Assembly (NCBI GenBank): GCA_963281255.1
Contig: OY725491.1
Location: forward strand, 2,914,001-2,978,000
Length of the DNA: 64,000 bases
Direction: 5' to 3'
From: Aphrocallistes beatrix
Taxonomy: Eukaryota; Porifera; Hexactinellida; Sceptrulophora; Aphrocallistidae
The notes beneath the pieces were generated by a model. It saw only the letters and a program-made list of their open reading frames with translations. It searched no databases and was not told where the DNA came from. The number at the start of each line of letters is the position of its first letter. Within the stretch, counting starts at the first letter, position 1. The position numbers were made by a program, and so were the translations under genes. Shown here in pieces: positions 25,652-36,620 of this stretch.

Positions 25652-27591
25652 GGATACCGCCCTCGAAAAATCTTGCCTGGCGTAAAAAAAAAAGAAAAAT
25701 GTTTTATTGCTAATTTCATTGTATTACTGATCGGTCTACCATCTGATAGCACTATTTGGACGGCATTTTTTTGTATTTTTTGCGAAATAACCCCCTAAAG
25801 TTTAGCGCTAATAAAAATTGAAAAATTATTAGAGGATTTTGACTCATTTACGAATTAGTTTTTAACTTATTTGATATTTTTTTAATGATATGAACCTTAA
25901 CATTGTATTAGCACCTTTGGAGATTATAAAACACAAAGATTTAAAAGAATGGGCAAATAAAATCCAAACAAAATAGCTCTATAAGGGAGTTCATTTATAT
26001 AATCCTCGGGAAATCGCAAGGTTGATCTCAGATATTTAGCGATCACTGGGTCAGAAATAAAATTCTGATCGTTTCGAAAAAAAATTTGTTCGGATCCGAC
26101 CATTTGTTCTTGAGATATCGCATATTATAGGTAAAGTTCGGCCATAATATCCCTCTAAGGTCCCGAAAGAGGCTGATGTCATATCTTAAAAACTATTGTA
26201 GATATATAATATATAATATCCTTAAATAAAAGGATATATGCGAAAATATATAGGTTCCTCGACCATTCCTTTGTCAAAAAATAAATAATTCTCGACTTAT
26301 CATTGATTTAATTGTAATACAAATTCTATGGAGAACTTTGAATCTATTAGAAAATAGCGAATCTAATCATTAAATATGTGTCCAAATTTAGCTATTATGC
26401 TAAATAGTGAATACAATTGCCGTTAATAATATGTACAGAAAAATTGGAGAACTTTTGATAATTATTTTGAAAGTTCTGGCCTTGGACCTCGTCGAATCGG
26501 TCAAAAACCCCCATTTAGGGTCCAAAAAGAGTTATCTCTCTATCTTTGTAAATACAAGTCCAAATTCTTAGTTCTCACTTCCTAATATACTTTTTATGAG
26601 TGTACATATATGATTCTTTGATAATAATTGCACTACACCCGATGGAATGTTAACTTTTAGATTTTTGTCATATGATGACGTAGCATTTTTCGAAAATCCT
26701 AACTTCGAAACTAAAAGTCGTAGACTTTCGCTCTAACTTCCTAATATACTTTTTGGAAGCTCTTTATTCATTCTAAACTGATAGATTATACTTCGCAGTT
26801 CCAGGAATATGAAATATTATCTACAATTATCTCAAAATATTCGGAGTTAGGGGCCTCAAGGAAATTTGTGGATTTTCAGGGTACTTTTGCTATTTTTGGT
26901 AAATATTTGGCTTTAATATACCTAATTCAGCAGTATGGATGCGAATAAATGTCTGTGGATGCTTATGTGCATTATTAATAACTCATTTTACATTCTTCTT
27001 AACACCTAAACTTAAAATCTCTATATCTCGGGACTTTAAAATTTCAAAATTGACCGTCTTTACAGAATTATTTCTGAAATTTGGTTTGAGATAGAAGTTT
27101 GAAAATTTCAAGAGTTGTTTCATATCATTAGGCGATGAACGTAGGACCACCATTTTTTGGATATATTCTAACTCGGTGATTTTATTCATGATTTCCCAAA
27201 AAAAACAGACATTTTTCGCCCTTTTTTGGCCCTTTTTTTTCGGACACCGATAAAATTTACAATATTTGTCATTTTAACTTTCTTCTGGTCCTATGAAGTT
27301 GCAAATATGGTAGACTATCTATGATTCGATTTTGGAAGCGTTTGAATCCTTGGTATGTCCTAAACAATTCATTGAGTGCCTAAATTTCTACCATTAAGAT
27401 GTGCTAGCGGAAAATTAAAAAAACAGACTTTGAGACCCTGAATCTCAAAATCTAGAAATGAGAATCAAAAACGGTTTGGAATGTGCCAGTATTTCTTGAT
27501 GGAGATACCTCCCCACGCTTAACATCTCTTATAGCTCTACTTTCATCGTATGCTGTAATGCAAATCATATGTTTTTTCGAGGGCGGTATCC
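25652..27591. mobile_element. TTAA-flanked 1.94-kb element (piggyBac-like), copy 1
   Basis: The ends GGATACCGCCCTCGAAAAA are inverted, and TTAA lies outside both (25648-25651 and 27592-27595). TTAA duplication is the piggyBac hallmark. No transposase is visible. It is collinear in reverse with 54440-56381. The only notable frame is a 68-residue ORF at 26983-27189 (minus), listed separately. Confidence 0.9.
26983..27189 (-). CDS. 68-residue ORF conserved in both TTAA elements, unknown
   Basis: ATG-initiated, lysine- and leucine-rich (starts MNKITELEYIQKM). The predicted protein is identical to the one at 54842-55048 in the other copy, although the elements differ at scattered sites elsewhere. 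No domain, signal peptide or membrane segment is apparent. Conservation may only reflect recent shared ancestry, so coding status is uncertain. Confidence 0.3.
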   Translation of the reverse strand: MNKITELEYIQKMVVLRSSPNDMKQLLKFSNFYLKPNFRNNSVKTVNFEILKSRDIEILSLGVKKNVK

Positions 27592-27728
27592 TTAAGTTCG
27601 GTCTTAAGATCGAACTTAAATCTTAGTGAATACCAATCTTAGTGAATACGACTTAAGATCGAACTTAAGACTTAAGCACTAAGATCGATCTTAAGATCGA
27701 TCTTAAGTTCTTAGTGAATACGGCCGCA

Positions 27729-27850
27729 GGTATACAGTACGCTCTGAAATCTGGATTCTCTTGGAGATCAGTGATGCTTGAGTTATTCCAGCTGCATATA
27801 AGGTTTTAATCTTGTTTCTCGGTAATTCCTGTTATTTCATTACGCGTACA
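27729..27850 (-). pseudogene. N-terminal fragment of the Tc1-like DD34E transposase
   Basis: Minus-strand frame with GITQASLISKRIQISERTVY, the helix-turn-helix of a Tc1-type DNA-binding domain. It is the missing front of 23330-24054. The two are separated only by the Harbinger-like insertion and its GCA duplication. Confidence 0.8.
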
Positions 27851-29588
27851 AAATATTTTATGGCAAACCAAGTGATAAAAAGGGTATAAAAGTTCTTTTG
27901 GTAGAAATGGCCAACAGGCAAACCAAATTATTGGAAATTTTCAGGTTTTTGGATCAAATCACTCAATAATATCCAAATAGTGTTGAAAATTATGGTAAAA
28001 TTAATGCACTACTACCTCCATTATGTACGCTAATCATCCAATATTATATGTGAAAGGATGCTAAAACGCGTCTAGAAAATCTTCAGAAAACGATCTAAAA
28101 ATCGCTTATTGCGCAATCAGATGATGACAAATCAAGTTTTCAACACCTGATTCGCATACTCTAACATCATGTTTATATAAGCTGGTAATACTACATTCTT
28201 ATAGTCTATCACACATGGTTTTCGATTAATTGGCAAAATATAATTCTCATTCATTAAAAACTGGCCTTCTATTTTGATGGCCTTCTCGAGCACATACATA
28301 GCCGTATTTTAGTAAGTCATGTGTGTATGAAATCATATCGCAGCATTTAAGTGAGTGATTATTTACGCATAGGATCTCAAAAAGTTGCCAATGCATAAAA
28401 ACATCTCTAAAAAGTTCAAAAGCAAAGGCATGAGCAACCAGATGATTTAGAGGCAATCAATATATATATATATATATATATTAATTATTGTCTCATTGTA
28501 ATTTAATATATAATTGATATCTTACCGCGCTTTTGTGCTAATTTATTACAAAATGCAATGATATCGACAATATCTTCGCAGAATTTTGATACACCCTGTA
28601 TACTCATAGTACATCTCTCATGGCATGAACAGTGTACTGCGTCCGTTCGTCCATCCGCAGAGCACTACAGCTTGGACATATTATTCGATGTTTTCTCTAG
28701 GGTTTTTAATCCCGTGATTCCCGATCCTTGGTTCCAGACGATGTTTAAAATAGTTCATATATTCTGCTTTTAATTTCCATCTGTTTTCATTCTCGAGCTA
28801 TTTAGTTATGAATATTTAATTAGATGTACTATGATTTTTGTATTTTTGCTGTGTCATCACCGTATCATAATGATGTCATTGCTAATTGTGTAGAGTCATC
28901 TACATTGAACATTTTATCCATCATAAGTTTATTTCTATCTGCTTTCGTTCTCGAGTTATTCATCTGTGAATATTAAATTAGGATGATAACACGACAAAAA
29001 GTTAAAACGCAAATATATATCGAAGAAATCTATGTTCCGATTTGTTTAGGGCCGAAATTGGTTTTAGAAGACATCACCTCACACCTTTGGTACCAATATA
29101 AAGTTTCTACTATTTATAGTTTTGTACACTAAGCAAAATAAAAATATCACAAAATGCTCAGTCATCGTGGTAATCTAGCACATATTAAAAATCCTATACC
29201 GAAGTGCACATCCTCATATATGTTCACACCTTCTATAAAAATTTCAATTCATTATCTCAGATGGTTTGGTCAGTACACTGGATACGGCCGGCCGGCAGAA
29301 AATCAGTAGTCTTTTTAGAAGTGTGCACTCTTATATACTATAGTATAGTAGCTTAGCTACTATGCTATATAGTACAAGGCTTCCCAATTTGATAAGACGT
29401 AGCGCCATATGCCTTTATTTGCAAAGTTTGAAGCGCCACTACCTGCACTTCCCCTAAACTGAAGGAACATCCGTTATATCAGTTGACTCCTCAGTGGCAA
29501 GCGAAATAAAGTTCGTTGTTTTCAATGTGTCGATAAGTTTATTCGTAACATCAGCTGCCAAAACCTTGCTTCTCCTGGTGTTATTATT
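27851..29588. other. Mixed repeat debris
   Basis: 28090-28210 resembles one arm of the foldback at 40259-41336 ('ttgcgcaatcagatgatga' and 'tttatataagctggtaata' blocks). 28456-28482 is a short (TA)n run. 28583-28600 (tacaccctgtata) is a lone Tc1-type terminus. No gene is recognised. Confidence 0.5.
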
Positions 29589-29650
29589 ACAGTACACCCT
29601 CGCTAGTCCGAACCTCGCCAATCCGAACTCTCGCTAATCCGAACACTTCA
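29589..29650. mobile_element. Lone pogo-type terminus
   Basis: TA-CAGTACACCCTCGCTAGTC is followed by three 'aatccgaac' repeats, as in Tigger-like ends. The other end was not found before the minisatellite. Confidence 0.6.
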
Positions 29651-29659
29651 TTCTTAACC

Positions 29660-30530
29660 CAATCAGGACGGAGTGGGGTCATATGTGACCCCAGAGAAAA
29701 TGTGGTCTCTGGTGACCCCACCCAGTCAAGTTCGTAGAATTTGGGGTCTCTAGTGACCCCACACAGTCAAGTTCGCAGAATATGGGGTCTCTGGTGACCC
29801 CACTCAGTCAAGTTCGTAGAATTTGGGGTCTCTGGTGACCCCACTCAGTCAAGTTCGCAGAATATGGGGTTTCTGGTGACCCCATTCAGTCAAGTTCGCA
29901 GAATATGGGGTCTCTGGTGACCCCACTCAGTCAAGTTCGTAGAATTTGGGGTCTCTGGTGACCCCACTCAGTCAAGTTCGCAGAATATGGGGTTTCTGGT
30001 GACCCCACCCAGTCAAGTTCGTAGAATTTGGGGTCTCTGGTGACCCCACCCAGTCAAGTTCGCAGAATATGGGGTCTCTGGTGACCCCACTCAGTCAAGC
30101 TCGTAGAATTTGGGGTCTCTGGTGACCCCACCCAGTCAAGTTCGTAGAATTTGGGGTCTCTGGTGACCCCACCCAGTCAAGTTCGCAGAATATGGGGTCT
30201 CTGGTGACCCCACTCAGTCAAGCTCGTATAATTTGGGGTCTCTGGTGACCCCACTCAGTCAAGTTCGCAGAATATGGGGTCTCTGGTGACCCCACTCAGT
30301 CAAGTTCGTAGAATTTGGGGTCTCTGGTGACCCCACTCAGTCAAGTTCGTAGAATATGGGGTTTCTGGTGACCCCACTCAGTCAAGTTCGTAGAATATTG
30401 GGTCTCTAGTGACCCCACTCAGTCAAGTTCGTAGAATTTGGAGTCTCTGGTAACCCCACTCAGTCAATTTCGTAGAATATGGGGTCTCTGGTGACCCCAC
30501 TCAGTCAAGTTCACATAGGTTGGGGTCTCA
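29660..30530 (+). repeat. Minisatellite, 41-bp unit, about 20 copies
   Basis: The unit contains gtcaagttcgyagaatwt followed by GGGGTCTCTGGTGACCCC, whose ends are self-complementary, so each unit can form a 6-bp-stem hairpin. Units are highly alike in the centre and drift at both edges, as expected of unequal exchange. Confidence 0.95.
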
Positions 30531-31566
30531 AGCACAGTGGTAAAAATAGCATTTAGCTAACTATACATAGGCATCTAGGTTCTGTAGGGTTTCAGTTGGG
30601 GGGGCTCCCCCATATTTGGGGGGGATCCCCCCATTTCTATCAAATTTTGGATCCCATTTTGGGGGGGCCCCTTCAAATTGGGGGGTACCCCCCCCAATTT
30701 TTATTATTTTTATCCTCGATTTGGGGGAGCCCCCCCAAATTTGGGGGGTACCCCCCAATTATTTCTATTTTAGCAGTCTTTATGGGGGTCACCTCCAGAA
30801 TTGGGGGGGAACCCCCCAAATTAACATTTAGAATTTCTGCCTAGGGGGACCCCCCCAAATTTGGGGGGATCCCCCCGATTTTATCATTAGTCATATTTTT
30901 ATTTGGGGGGGTCCCCCCATTTATAATTTTATGAAAAGTATTACCCATTTGTTTCTACTACTACTAATGTTTTGGCAATTAATGTTTACTAGTTAATGTT
31001 GATATAACCTGACAATTTATAATTGAATTGTATTTCAGAGCCGTAAGAGATGTTCGACCGAGGTCAGCCCATAGGAAACTCCCCTGCTCTCCCCGTCCGC
31101 TGCGAATAGTTTTAGACGATTTATAAAGGTCACTATTCTGAAAAGTGCAATGCCTGACGGCTTCTACGCCATGACTGGTCCGGCCCCGACCTGTTGTGGA
31201 AAGGGGCGGCCAGTTATGGCATCCACAATTGCTCCCCTCGTACTAGACAGGTCGATCATGGTGGTGTTATAACGAGAAAACATTGAGAATACCAAAATAC
31301 TGAGATTGTGCACTTTTTTGGACTCATGGACTGGAATTGATTATTTAAGTATAATAATCTTTAGTAATGTGAACTTTGTGTATTCAAATTGGGTTTACAT
31401 TCGGGATTAGTTGACTTAATACGAAGTAAATTATATTTATCAAGAAATAAAATTTAGGCTACAGTTCTGATTTCATTAATGTAACCGTAGACAAATGATA
31501 ATCCAGCGTACTTAGTATGAAACAAGAAAGCGACGTATATTCCCAAGCACCCACTGGGTAAATCTG

Positions 31567-31622
31567 CGGATACGCAGTGTCCGCAAGCCGCGCAGCGCAA
31601 GCAAGCGAAGCGTGCTTGTATA
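31567..31622 (-). repeat. Head fragment of the GC-palindrome repeat
   Basis: Only 'gtgtccgcaagccgcgcagc' and 'gcaagcaagcgaagcgtgctt' remain, a solo head without a body. Confidence 0.8.
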
Positions 31623-32139
31623 CAGTAGATTGCCGTGCTTCAATCGTCAGATAATAATTGTTTTTCTAAACACCATATAGAAATAATTATAGATACTCTA
31701 CAAATGCATCAATGTTCCTAGTATGAATACAGTATTTGCTAACGATAGTTTGCATTTACGAATTCTATCAATTGTTAGAGCTTCACAAGTACGTATAACG
31801 TAGGAGGCAGAACATAAAATGAAATGGCGAGTTCTAGCTTAGTTAAATCCAAGCAACATTATCACTCTCATTAGCTAAATTTCGTAGTTTAGGTATATTT
31901 TTCTGCAATGTTATTCTACTATGAACATTACATCGCATACCTCAAATCTAAGTTTAGTACTATTGTCCACTTGCTAGAAAACAAGCTGAGTTCAAAAGAG
32001 ACATCAAATGATTCGAATCCATTCAAAAGATTATAATTTAAGTCAATAACCTGAATTTACAAGTAGAATCCATTGTTAATGCAATATGAGGTCAAATAGT
32101 ATAGCTTGAAAATTGATTAAACTAAAGCCACAGGCGATC

Positions 32140-32213
32140 TATGATTTGTGGCCCGTAAGGCGGAGCCTAATTTTTAAAGTGGCCTGTAGATTTGAAAGTT
32201 TGAGCACCCCTGC
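32140..32213. mobile_element. hAT-type terminus fragment
   Basis: It ends AGTTTGAGCACCCCTG, a frequent hAT end (CAGGGGTGCTCAAACT inverted). The partner end was not found. Confidence 0.45.
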
Positions 32214-33478
32214 TATGTATCATCTGTAGCACTCGTAGCAGTGTGTGTTAGTATTTTATTAGTTAACAAAAGCACACTAATTGTTGTAACTTGTAAATAA
32301 TCCAAAGGGATTATTTTATTAAATTTGATTTTTGAGTGTACTCGATTACCCTAACTAGCCGTTGAGAGCAAGCCTCTTCGATTATTTTGGTATTACACAA
32401 TACTTCGTCTAAACAATAAATATCGGTAATCTAAACTGCGGAATTCGAATTCAGAATATTTAAATATTAATCAAAGTTGAATCACACTGCTTACATTCTT
32501 GAAAAATAACACGTAATCAATAGGGTTTCAATGCTCTATTATTATAATAGAAGACACAGACACACTCAAAGATAAATTAAAAAAACAACGAAATAATACA
32601 GAATCTTAAAGATTAACGATGTTTAATGCTTGTTTCCAGAAATAATTAGAGCTTGAAATCGCTACATTAATACAAATGGGGGGACCCCCCCCCCAAATTA
32701 AAATATGACTAATGATAAAATCGGGGGGCCCCCCCCAAATTTGGGGGGTACCCCTAGGCAGAAATCTAAATGTTAATTTGGGGGGGTTTCCCCCAATTCT
32801 GGAGGGGACCCCCCATATAGACTGGTAAAATAGAAACAATTGGGGGGTACCCCCCAAATTTGGGGGGGCTCCCCCAAATCGAGGATAATAATAATAAAAA
32901 TTGGGGGTACCCCGCAATTTGAAGGGGCCCCCCAAAATGGGACCCAAAATTTTGATAGAAATGGGGGGGTCCCCCCCAACTGAAACCCTACAGGTTCATC
33001 CTAGCGGATAATAATGTATTATTCACATAAGGGAATATAAATACTTGTCTACTGAAATATAATTTTAAAGAGCAGATATCGGTTCAATTTTTACTGGGCC
33101 GAATATTAGGAGTAGTAGGCTCAGTCATAGCCTACTCTAATAATGCTTCACAGTAAAATAACCATGGATGTGAAGTTAGCAGCGCGAAAAGTGAGCACGA
33201 CATAACTGGTTATAACTTTTCATTTAGGCTGAATATCCAGTTCAAATTTGTATCACAGCATTATGAGAGAGGTAGTTTTGTATTATTCCAATTTTTTGTC
33301 CCTCTCTTCATAAACCACTTCCCATGACAAAAATTCCCGATTTTCACTATACAAATTTATTAATATGCTAATATTTCTATTCTTGACGCGCTAACTCAGA
33401 ATTACAATCTAATTGTCTACTAGTTCTAAAATTCTATGTGACTAACTTCATAGTATATTTACTATGGAACTAAACTTC

Positions 33479-33721
33479 TTATTTTGGAAGCCTTTGAGTT
33501 CTGGTGTTAACCTTGATGACAGGCTGAAAGTGGCTCATGTTTAATCTCAAATAAACTCTGCGTTCTGTTAAATCATGTGTAGATTTAGCATCAATGAAGC
33601 CGTGTCCTGAGAATTTCAACCAGGATTGTTCCTCATCATTGTAGACAAAGATATCTGTTCTCAGGATGATAGCTGCTAAAAATCTTTCTAGGCCTGTACC
33701 CCAAGATCCTACTCGGTCCAT
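33479..33721 (-). pseudogene. OTU cysteine-protease domain, C-terminal half
   Basis: Residues MDRVGSWGTGLERFLAA, then TDIFVYND and SHFQPVIKV, give the usual OTU order. The WGT block and TDIFVY strand come first, and the final His precedes the end of the fold. OTU enzymes cleave ubiquitin or ubiquitin-like chains with a Cys-His pair. The Cys part is the preceding fragment at 33749-34013, offset by a short frame break at about 33730. The last residues lie close to the element's inner repeat border, so the domain ends the protein. Confidence 0.85.
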
Positions 33722-33748
33722 TTTGCTTGTTTTCAGATAACCTTGTTT

Positions 33749-34013
33749 TCAGATAACCAATCGAATTGCAGCGTTCCTCTGGCAATAAATCTTTTCGAGC
33801 TTGAACGTGTAATTGGTGGCTAATTTTCTATATTCGCCCTTCATTTTATCAATTATTAGCTCCCGTATTTCTTTATGATTGTAATCTGTTCCAGTAATTA
33901 TGTATGATAAAGAGCGAAACAAGCAATTCCCATCAGGTGAAATCCTTTTTTCTTTTGTAGGAATTAATTGTCGAATTTCAAGAGATTTATCAGCGGCTTC
34001 ATTTTCATATAGT
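33749..34013 (-). pseudogene. OTU cysteine-protease domain, N-terminal half with the catalytic Cys
   Basis: The frame carries KEKRISPDGNCLFRSLSYII, where the D-G-N-C block includes the nucleophile Cys. It is followed by a helix of the NHKEIRELIIDKM type. This is the canonical start of an OTU fold. The same block occurs at about 62400-62460 in the second gene copy. The fragment begins at the border of the type B repeat inserted at 34014. Confidence 0.9.
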
Positions 34014-34946
34014 ACAAGCGCTCTTCGCTTGCTTGCGCTCCGCGGCTTGCGGACACTTTGTGTCCGCGGAGTCGCCCTACGGGCGCCTGGAATGCTCAAT
34101 CTAAACTATTTTTGGAATTTTCCTTTTCCTTTATATATATATTGTAAACAAAGGTCAACGAAAATTTTTTCATATGGATCAGAAAATATGATATTCGAAA
34201 TCTACACTCCTGAAAACCCCATGTCAACCGTTGAAAGCAAGTTTCTAGCATATTTTTGAGATTTGTTTACTTTATGTATCTATTGTAAACAAAAGTAAAC
34301 AATAATTTATCAGATTGATCTGAAAATATGATATTCGAAATCTACACCCTTAAAAACCCCATGTCAACCGTTGGAAGCTAGTTTCTCGCTTAATTTTGTC
34401 ATTTGTTTACTTTATGTATCTATTGTAAACAAAAGTAAACAAATAATTTATCATATCGATCTGAAAATATGATATTCGAAATCTACACCCCTAAAAACCC
34501 CTTGTCAACCATTGGAAGCTAGTCTCTAGCAAGATTTTCAAAATTCGTCAAATCGTGTGAAAATATGTATATAAATGTGTGAAAATATACAAAAAACCTT
34601 TTTCACTGCCATAAACTATCATATATAATTGAGACATTTATATAAGTTATTGCTTTGAAATATTAATCACAATTACAGCCTACAATAGTGTCTTATAATG
34701 ATTTCTATTGTGGGAGTTAAGTCGTACATAGTGTCGTGTAGAAAAGGTGTGTTTTAAATTGTTTTCCATTTTTTTTGCAGAGGGGTGAAAATTTCGCTTA
34801 GCTTTTCGAACTTAATCCTAGATTCATCATTTGACACCTACATTCCAATTTTCGTATCTCTACGACTTGCCAATTCTTCAATCAATTCGGACAAACAAAC
34901 AAACAAACACCAAACAAAAAAATCCTAGCATTTTAATATATAAGAT
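34014..34946 (+). repeat. GC-palindrome-headed repeat, type B, three internal units
   Basis: The head (acaagcgctcttcgcttgct, then ggacactttgtgtcc and ccctacggg palindromes) is shared with type A. The body has about three 140-bp units marked by 'gatattcgaaatctacac'. The tail is 'cttcaatcaattcggacaaa', (caaa)n, and 'tttaatatataagat'. No target duplication is seen. It is non-coding. Confidence 0.9.
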
Positions 34947-35587
34947 TCCTGTTGTAAATGTTAGTCTTATCACCTTGCACTTTTCCCTTTGCCAACTCGG
35001 AGTTACAGTCTTGAATTCTCCATGATAGTTGGATTTTACATCTACTATAGAGAGAGTTTCATCTGGAATAGAATCGTCATTAGACAAATCACTGTACAAT
35101 GTTAATGCCTTTGAGTTGGCCTGAAGGCTAGTGACCATTATGGAAGGCAAATGACTCTTGGATTCTTGAACTTTTTAAGTGAAGCTTGTTTGTTAGAGTT
35201 CATTGGCTTTCCTGGTTTGAAGTATGTATGTCTTGGTTTCTTCTTCTTCCACATTTCATCAATTTGATCGTAATCTTTTGGTTGTTGTGTTTTTTGTCTC
35301 TTGAGAACTTTAAGGCTCAATGGATTGAATGCAAATTCGAATGCCTTTATTCTACCAACAATACCTTCCCTTAATTTGCGAATGAAATCTCCCGGTCTTA
35401 GTTTGCATTGTTTCTGTAAAATTGTTATCTTTACAATTCTCATCCAGTTTTCTGCAATTGCATTCGTGGATGTCACGTGATATTGACCTGGGTGCAAGGA
35501 TGGGCCTAGTATAAGACCTGACCAGAGGGGACAAACTGGCATTGTGCTCATATATGACATTTGGGTGCTAATGATGTCCTGCCACAT
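34947..35587 (-). pseudogene. Transposase-like region preceding the OTU domain
   Basis: This continues the minus-strand gene in two frames. 35587-35138 contains MWQDIIS, then GLILGPSLHP, then TSTNAIAENWMRI and KLRPGDFIRKLREG. 35150-34947 is a serine- and acid-rich linker. In the second copy (62535-63640) the same blocks appear together with LRLDATGSVVRK, so Asp in DATG and Glu in NAI(A/V)E are candidates for catalytic acids of an RNase-H-type nuclease. Here the DATG block has been deleted between YMSTM and PVCPL. Function is inferred from context and motif style, and no named family is claimed. Confidence 0.6.
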
Positions 35588-36404
35588 ATCATTATTAAAT
35601 CGGGATTTTTCAAAGTGCTGTGACTTGACCTTTCTAATGACTTTTTTTCTTTTTTGGCAACGGATAAATTTTGTGAATCAACAAAGAGGGAATCATGAAG
35701 ATTAGAAGGACTGGAAAGTTCAAGCTGTTTCGCAGTGGCTTCTCTTCTGTCTCCTGATAAATGTCGGCTGTGCGAAATTAAATTAGATGAATATTCTTCC
35801 GAGATTGATCCAGTAGCAGTATAATTAACGAGATAAAGATTGCTTGCGTTTGTTTGCGGTGTTTCCATTTCAAATTTGAAGGTGAAACAATTACTAAACT
35901 TGCGAACTGCTGCTGCAATAAGAAATGCACTTCCACGTCTTGAATAGCTTTTGTTAATTCGATGGTATAAAAATTTTAGAACACAAAATGGGTAGTAAAC
36001 GGAAATTTTCTCATTAAATAAGGTTGTCCATTCTGACTTTAGAGCACTTTCTGAAAATTTTGGAAAAATTCTGAACCATTCTTGGCCTGTCAATCCAAAT
36101 TCACCTCGATTTGTCGACTGAACTATGTGCATTTTACTAGATACCTGATCAGTGGATTCAATGCTAATAATTGAGCTTATGTCTGATTCTAGTGAATTAT
36201 CAGAATGGGAGAAAAGCACGTTATGATTACGAATATCTGGTAATTCAGAAATGTTGATACTGATAGGAAGAGTAAATTTATCTTTAGGTAGTGTCAATGC
36301 TTGTGTTACCTGAGATTTGATATTCCAGTTGTTGTTTCGCCAGATGTTCATAAGTTTCGCTCGTAGTTGCAAGCGATTTCTTTTATAAACATATTTAGCC
36401 AGCT
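35548..36404 (-). pseudogene. Central part of the Mutator-like/OTU element protein
   Basis: This is a 275-residue frame, open in the 5' direction through the hAT border at 36404. Recognisable only by its paralogue: blocks HSRHLSGDRREATAKQLE and SQNLSVAK correspond to the second copy's SQNVSGDQREELGKK and SQNLTVAK (63618-63938). The middle has WFRIFPKFSESALKSEW and a basic stretch. A one-base change at the AAGAAAAAAAG run near 35640 shifts the reading toward the MWQDII block. I do not recognise a domain. The conserved paired blocks show it was protein coding. Confidence 0.65.
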
Positions 36405-36620
36405 CAGAGGCGTAGCTTACACCTATGTCGCCCGGGGCGGATGTATTTCATGCCGCCCCTCAACACATATTTCTACCTCAACTTGGCAAGTGTATTAACT
36501 TAATTTGTGGTGTGTTTTGTGTGTTAATTTAAAATACTATTCATACTCGTATTAGCTGGAAAAAGCATGTTCAAATTCAAAATACCTTGGAAAAATTCTG
36601 AGTTTACCAATATATAATTA

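Larger units (their letters stand above)
24058..27725. mobile_element. PIF/Harbinger-like element, 3-bp target duplication GCA
   Basis: Both ends read GCCGTATTCACTAAG inward and are followed by dense 'ttaagatcgatcttaag' repeats. GCA flanks both sides (24055-24057 and 27726-27728). Rejoining the flanks restores the Tc1 transposase order. It carries a decayed Myb/SANT-like gene near 24794 and no transposase. A TTAA-flanked element (25652-27591) sits inside it near the right end, so its own length is about 1.7 kb. Confidence 0.85.
30583..32992. mobile_element. Foldback element with G-run/C-run hairpin arms, 5-bp target duplication
   Basis: Both ends start TGTAGGGTTTCAGTTGGGGG, and GGTTC flanks both sides (30578-30582 and 32993-32997). 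The arms (30583-30920 and 32675-32992) are inverted copies made of about eleven blocks of 5-8 G followed by 5-8 C, separated by AT-rich spacers of 15-40 bases. The 1.75-kb centre is AT-rich and holds other debris (a type A head at 31567, a hAT end at 32213). Open frames of 65 to 113 codons within the arms (rich in GGxP repeats) arise from the G/C runs and are not taken as genes. Confidence 0.9.

Noticed and set aside
29660-30530. CRISPR-like regular array
   Set aside because: The whole 41-bp unit is repeated without variable spacers, and the setting is eukaryotic. It is a minisatellite.
30561-32979. Open frames of 65-113 codons with repeated GGxP/WGG text in the foldback arms
   Set aside because: They occur in several frames on both strands and come from the G-run/C-run repeats. 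No start, composition or conservation supports coding.
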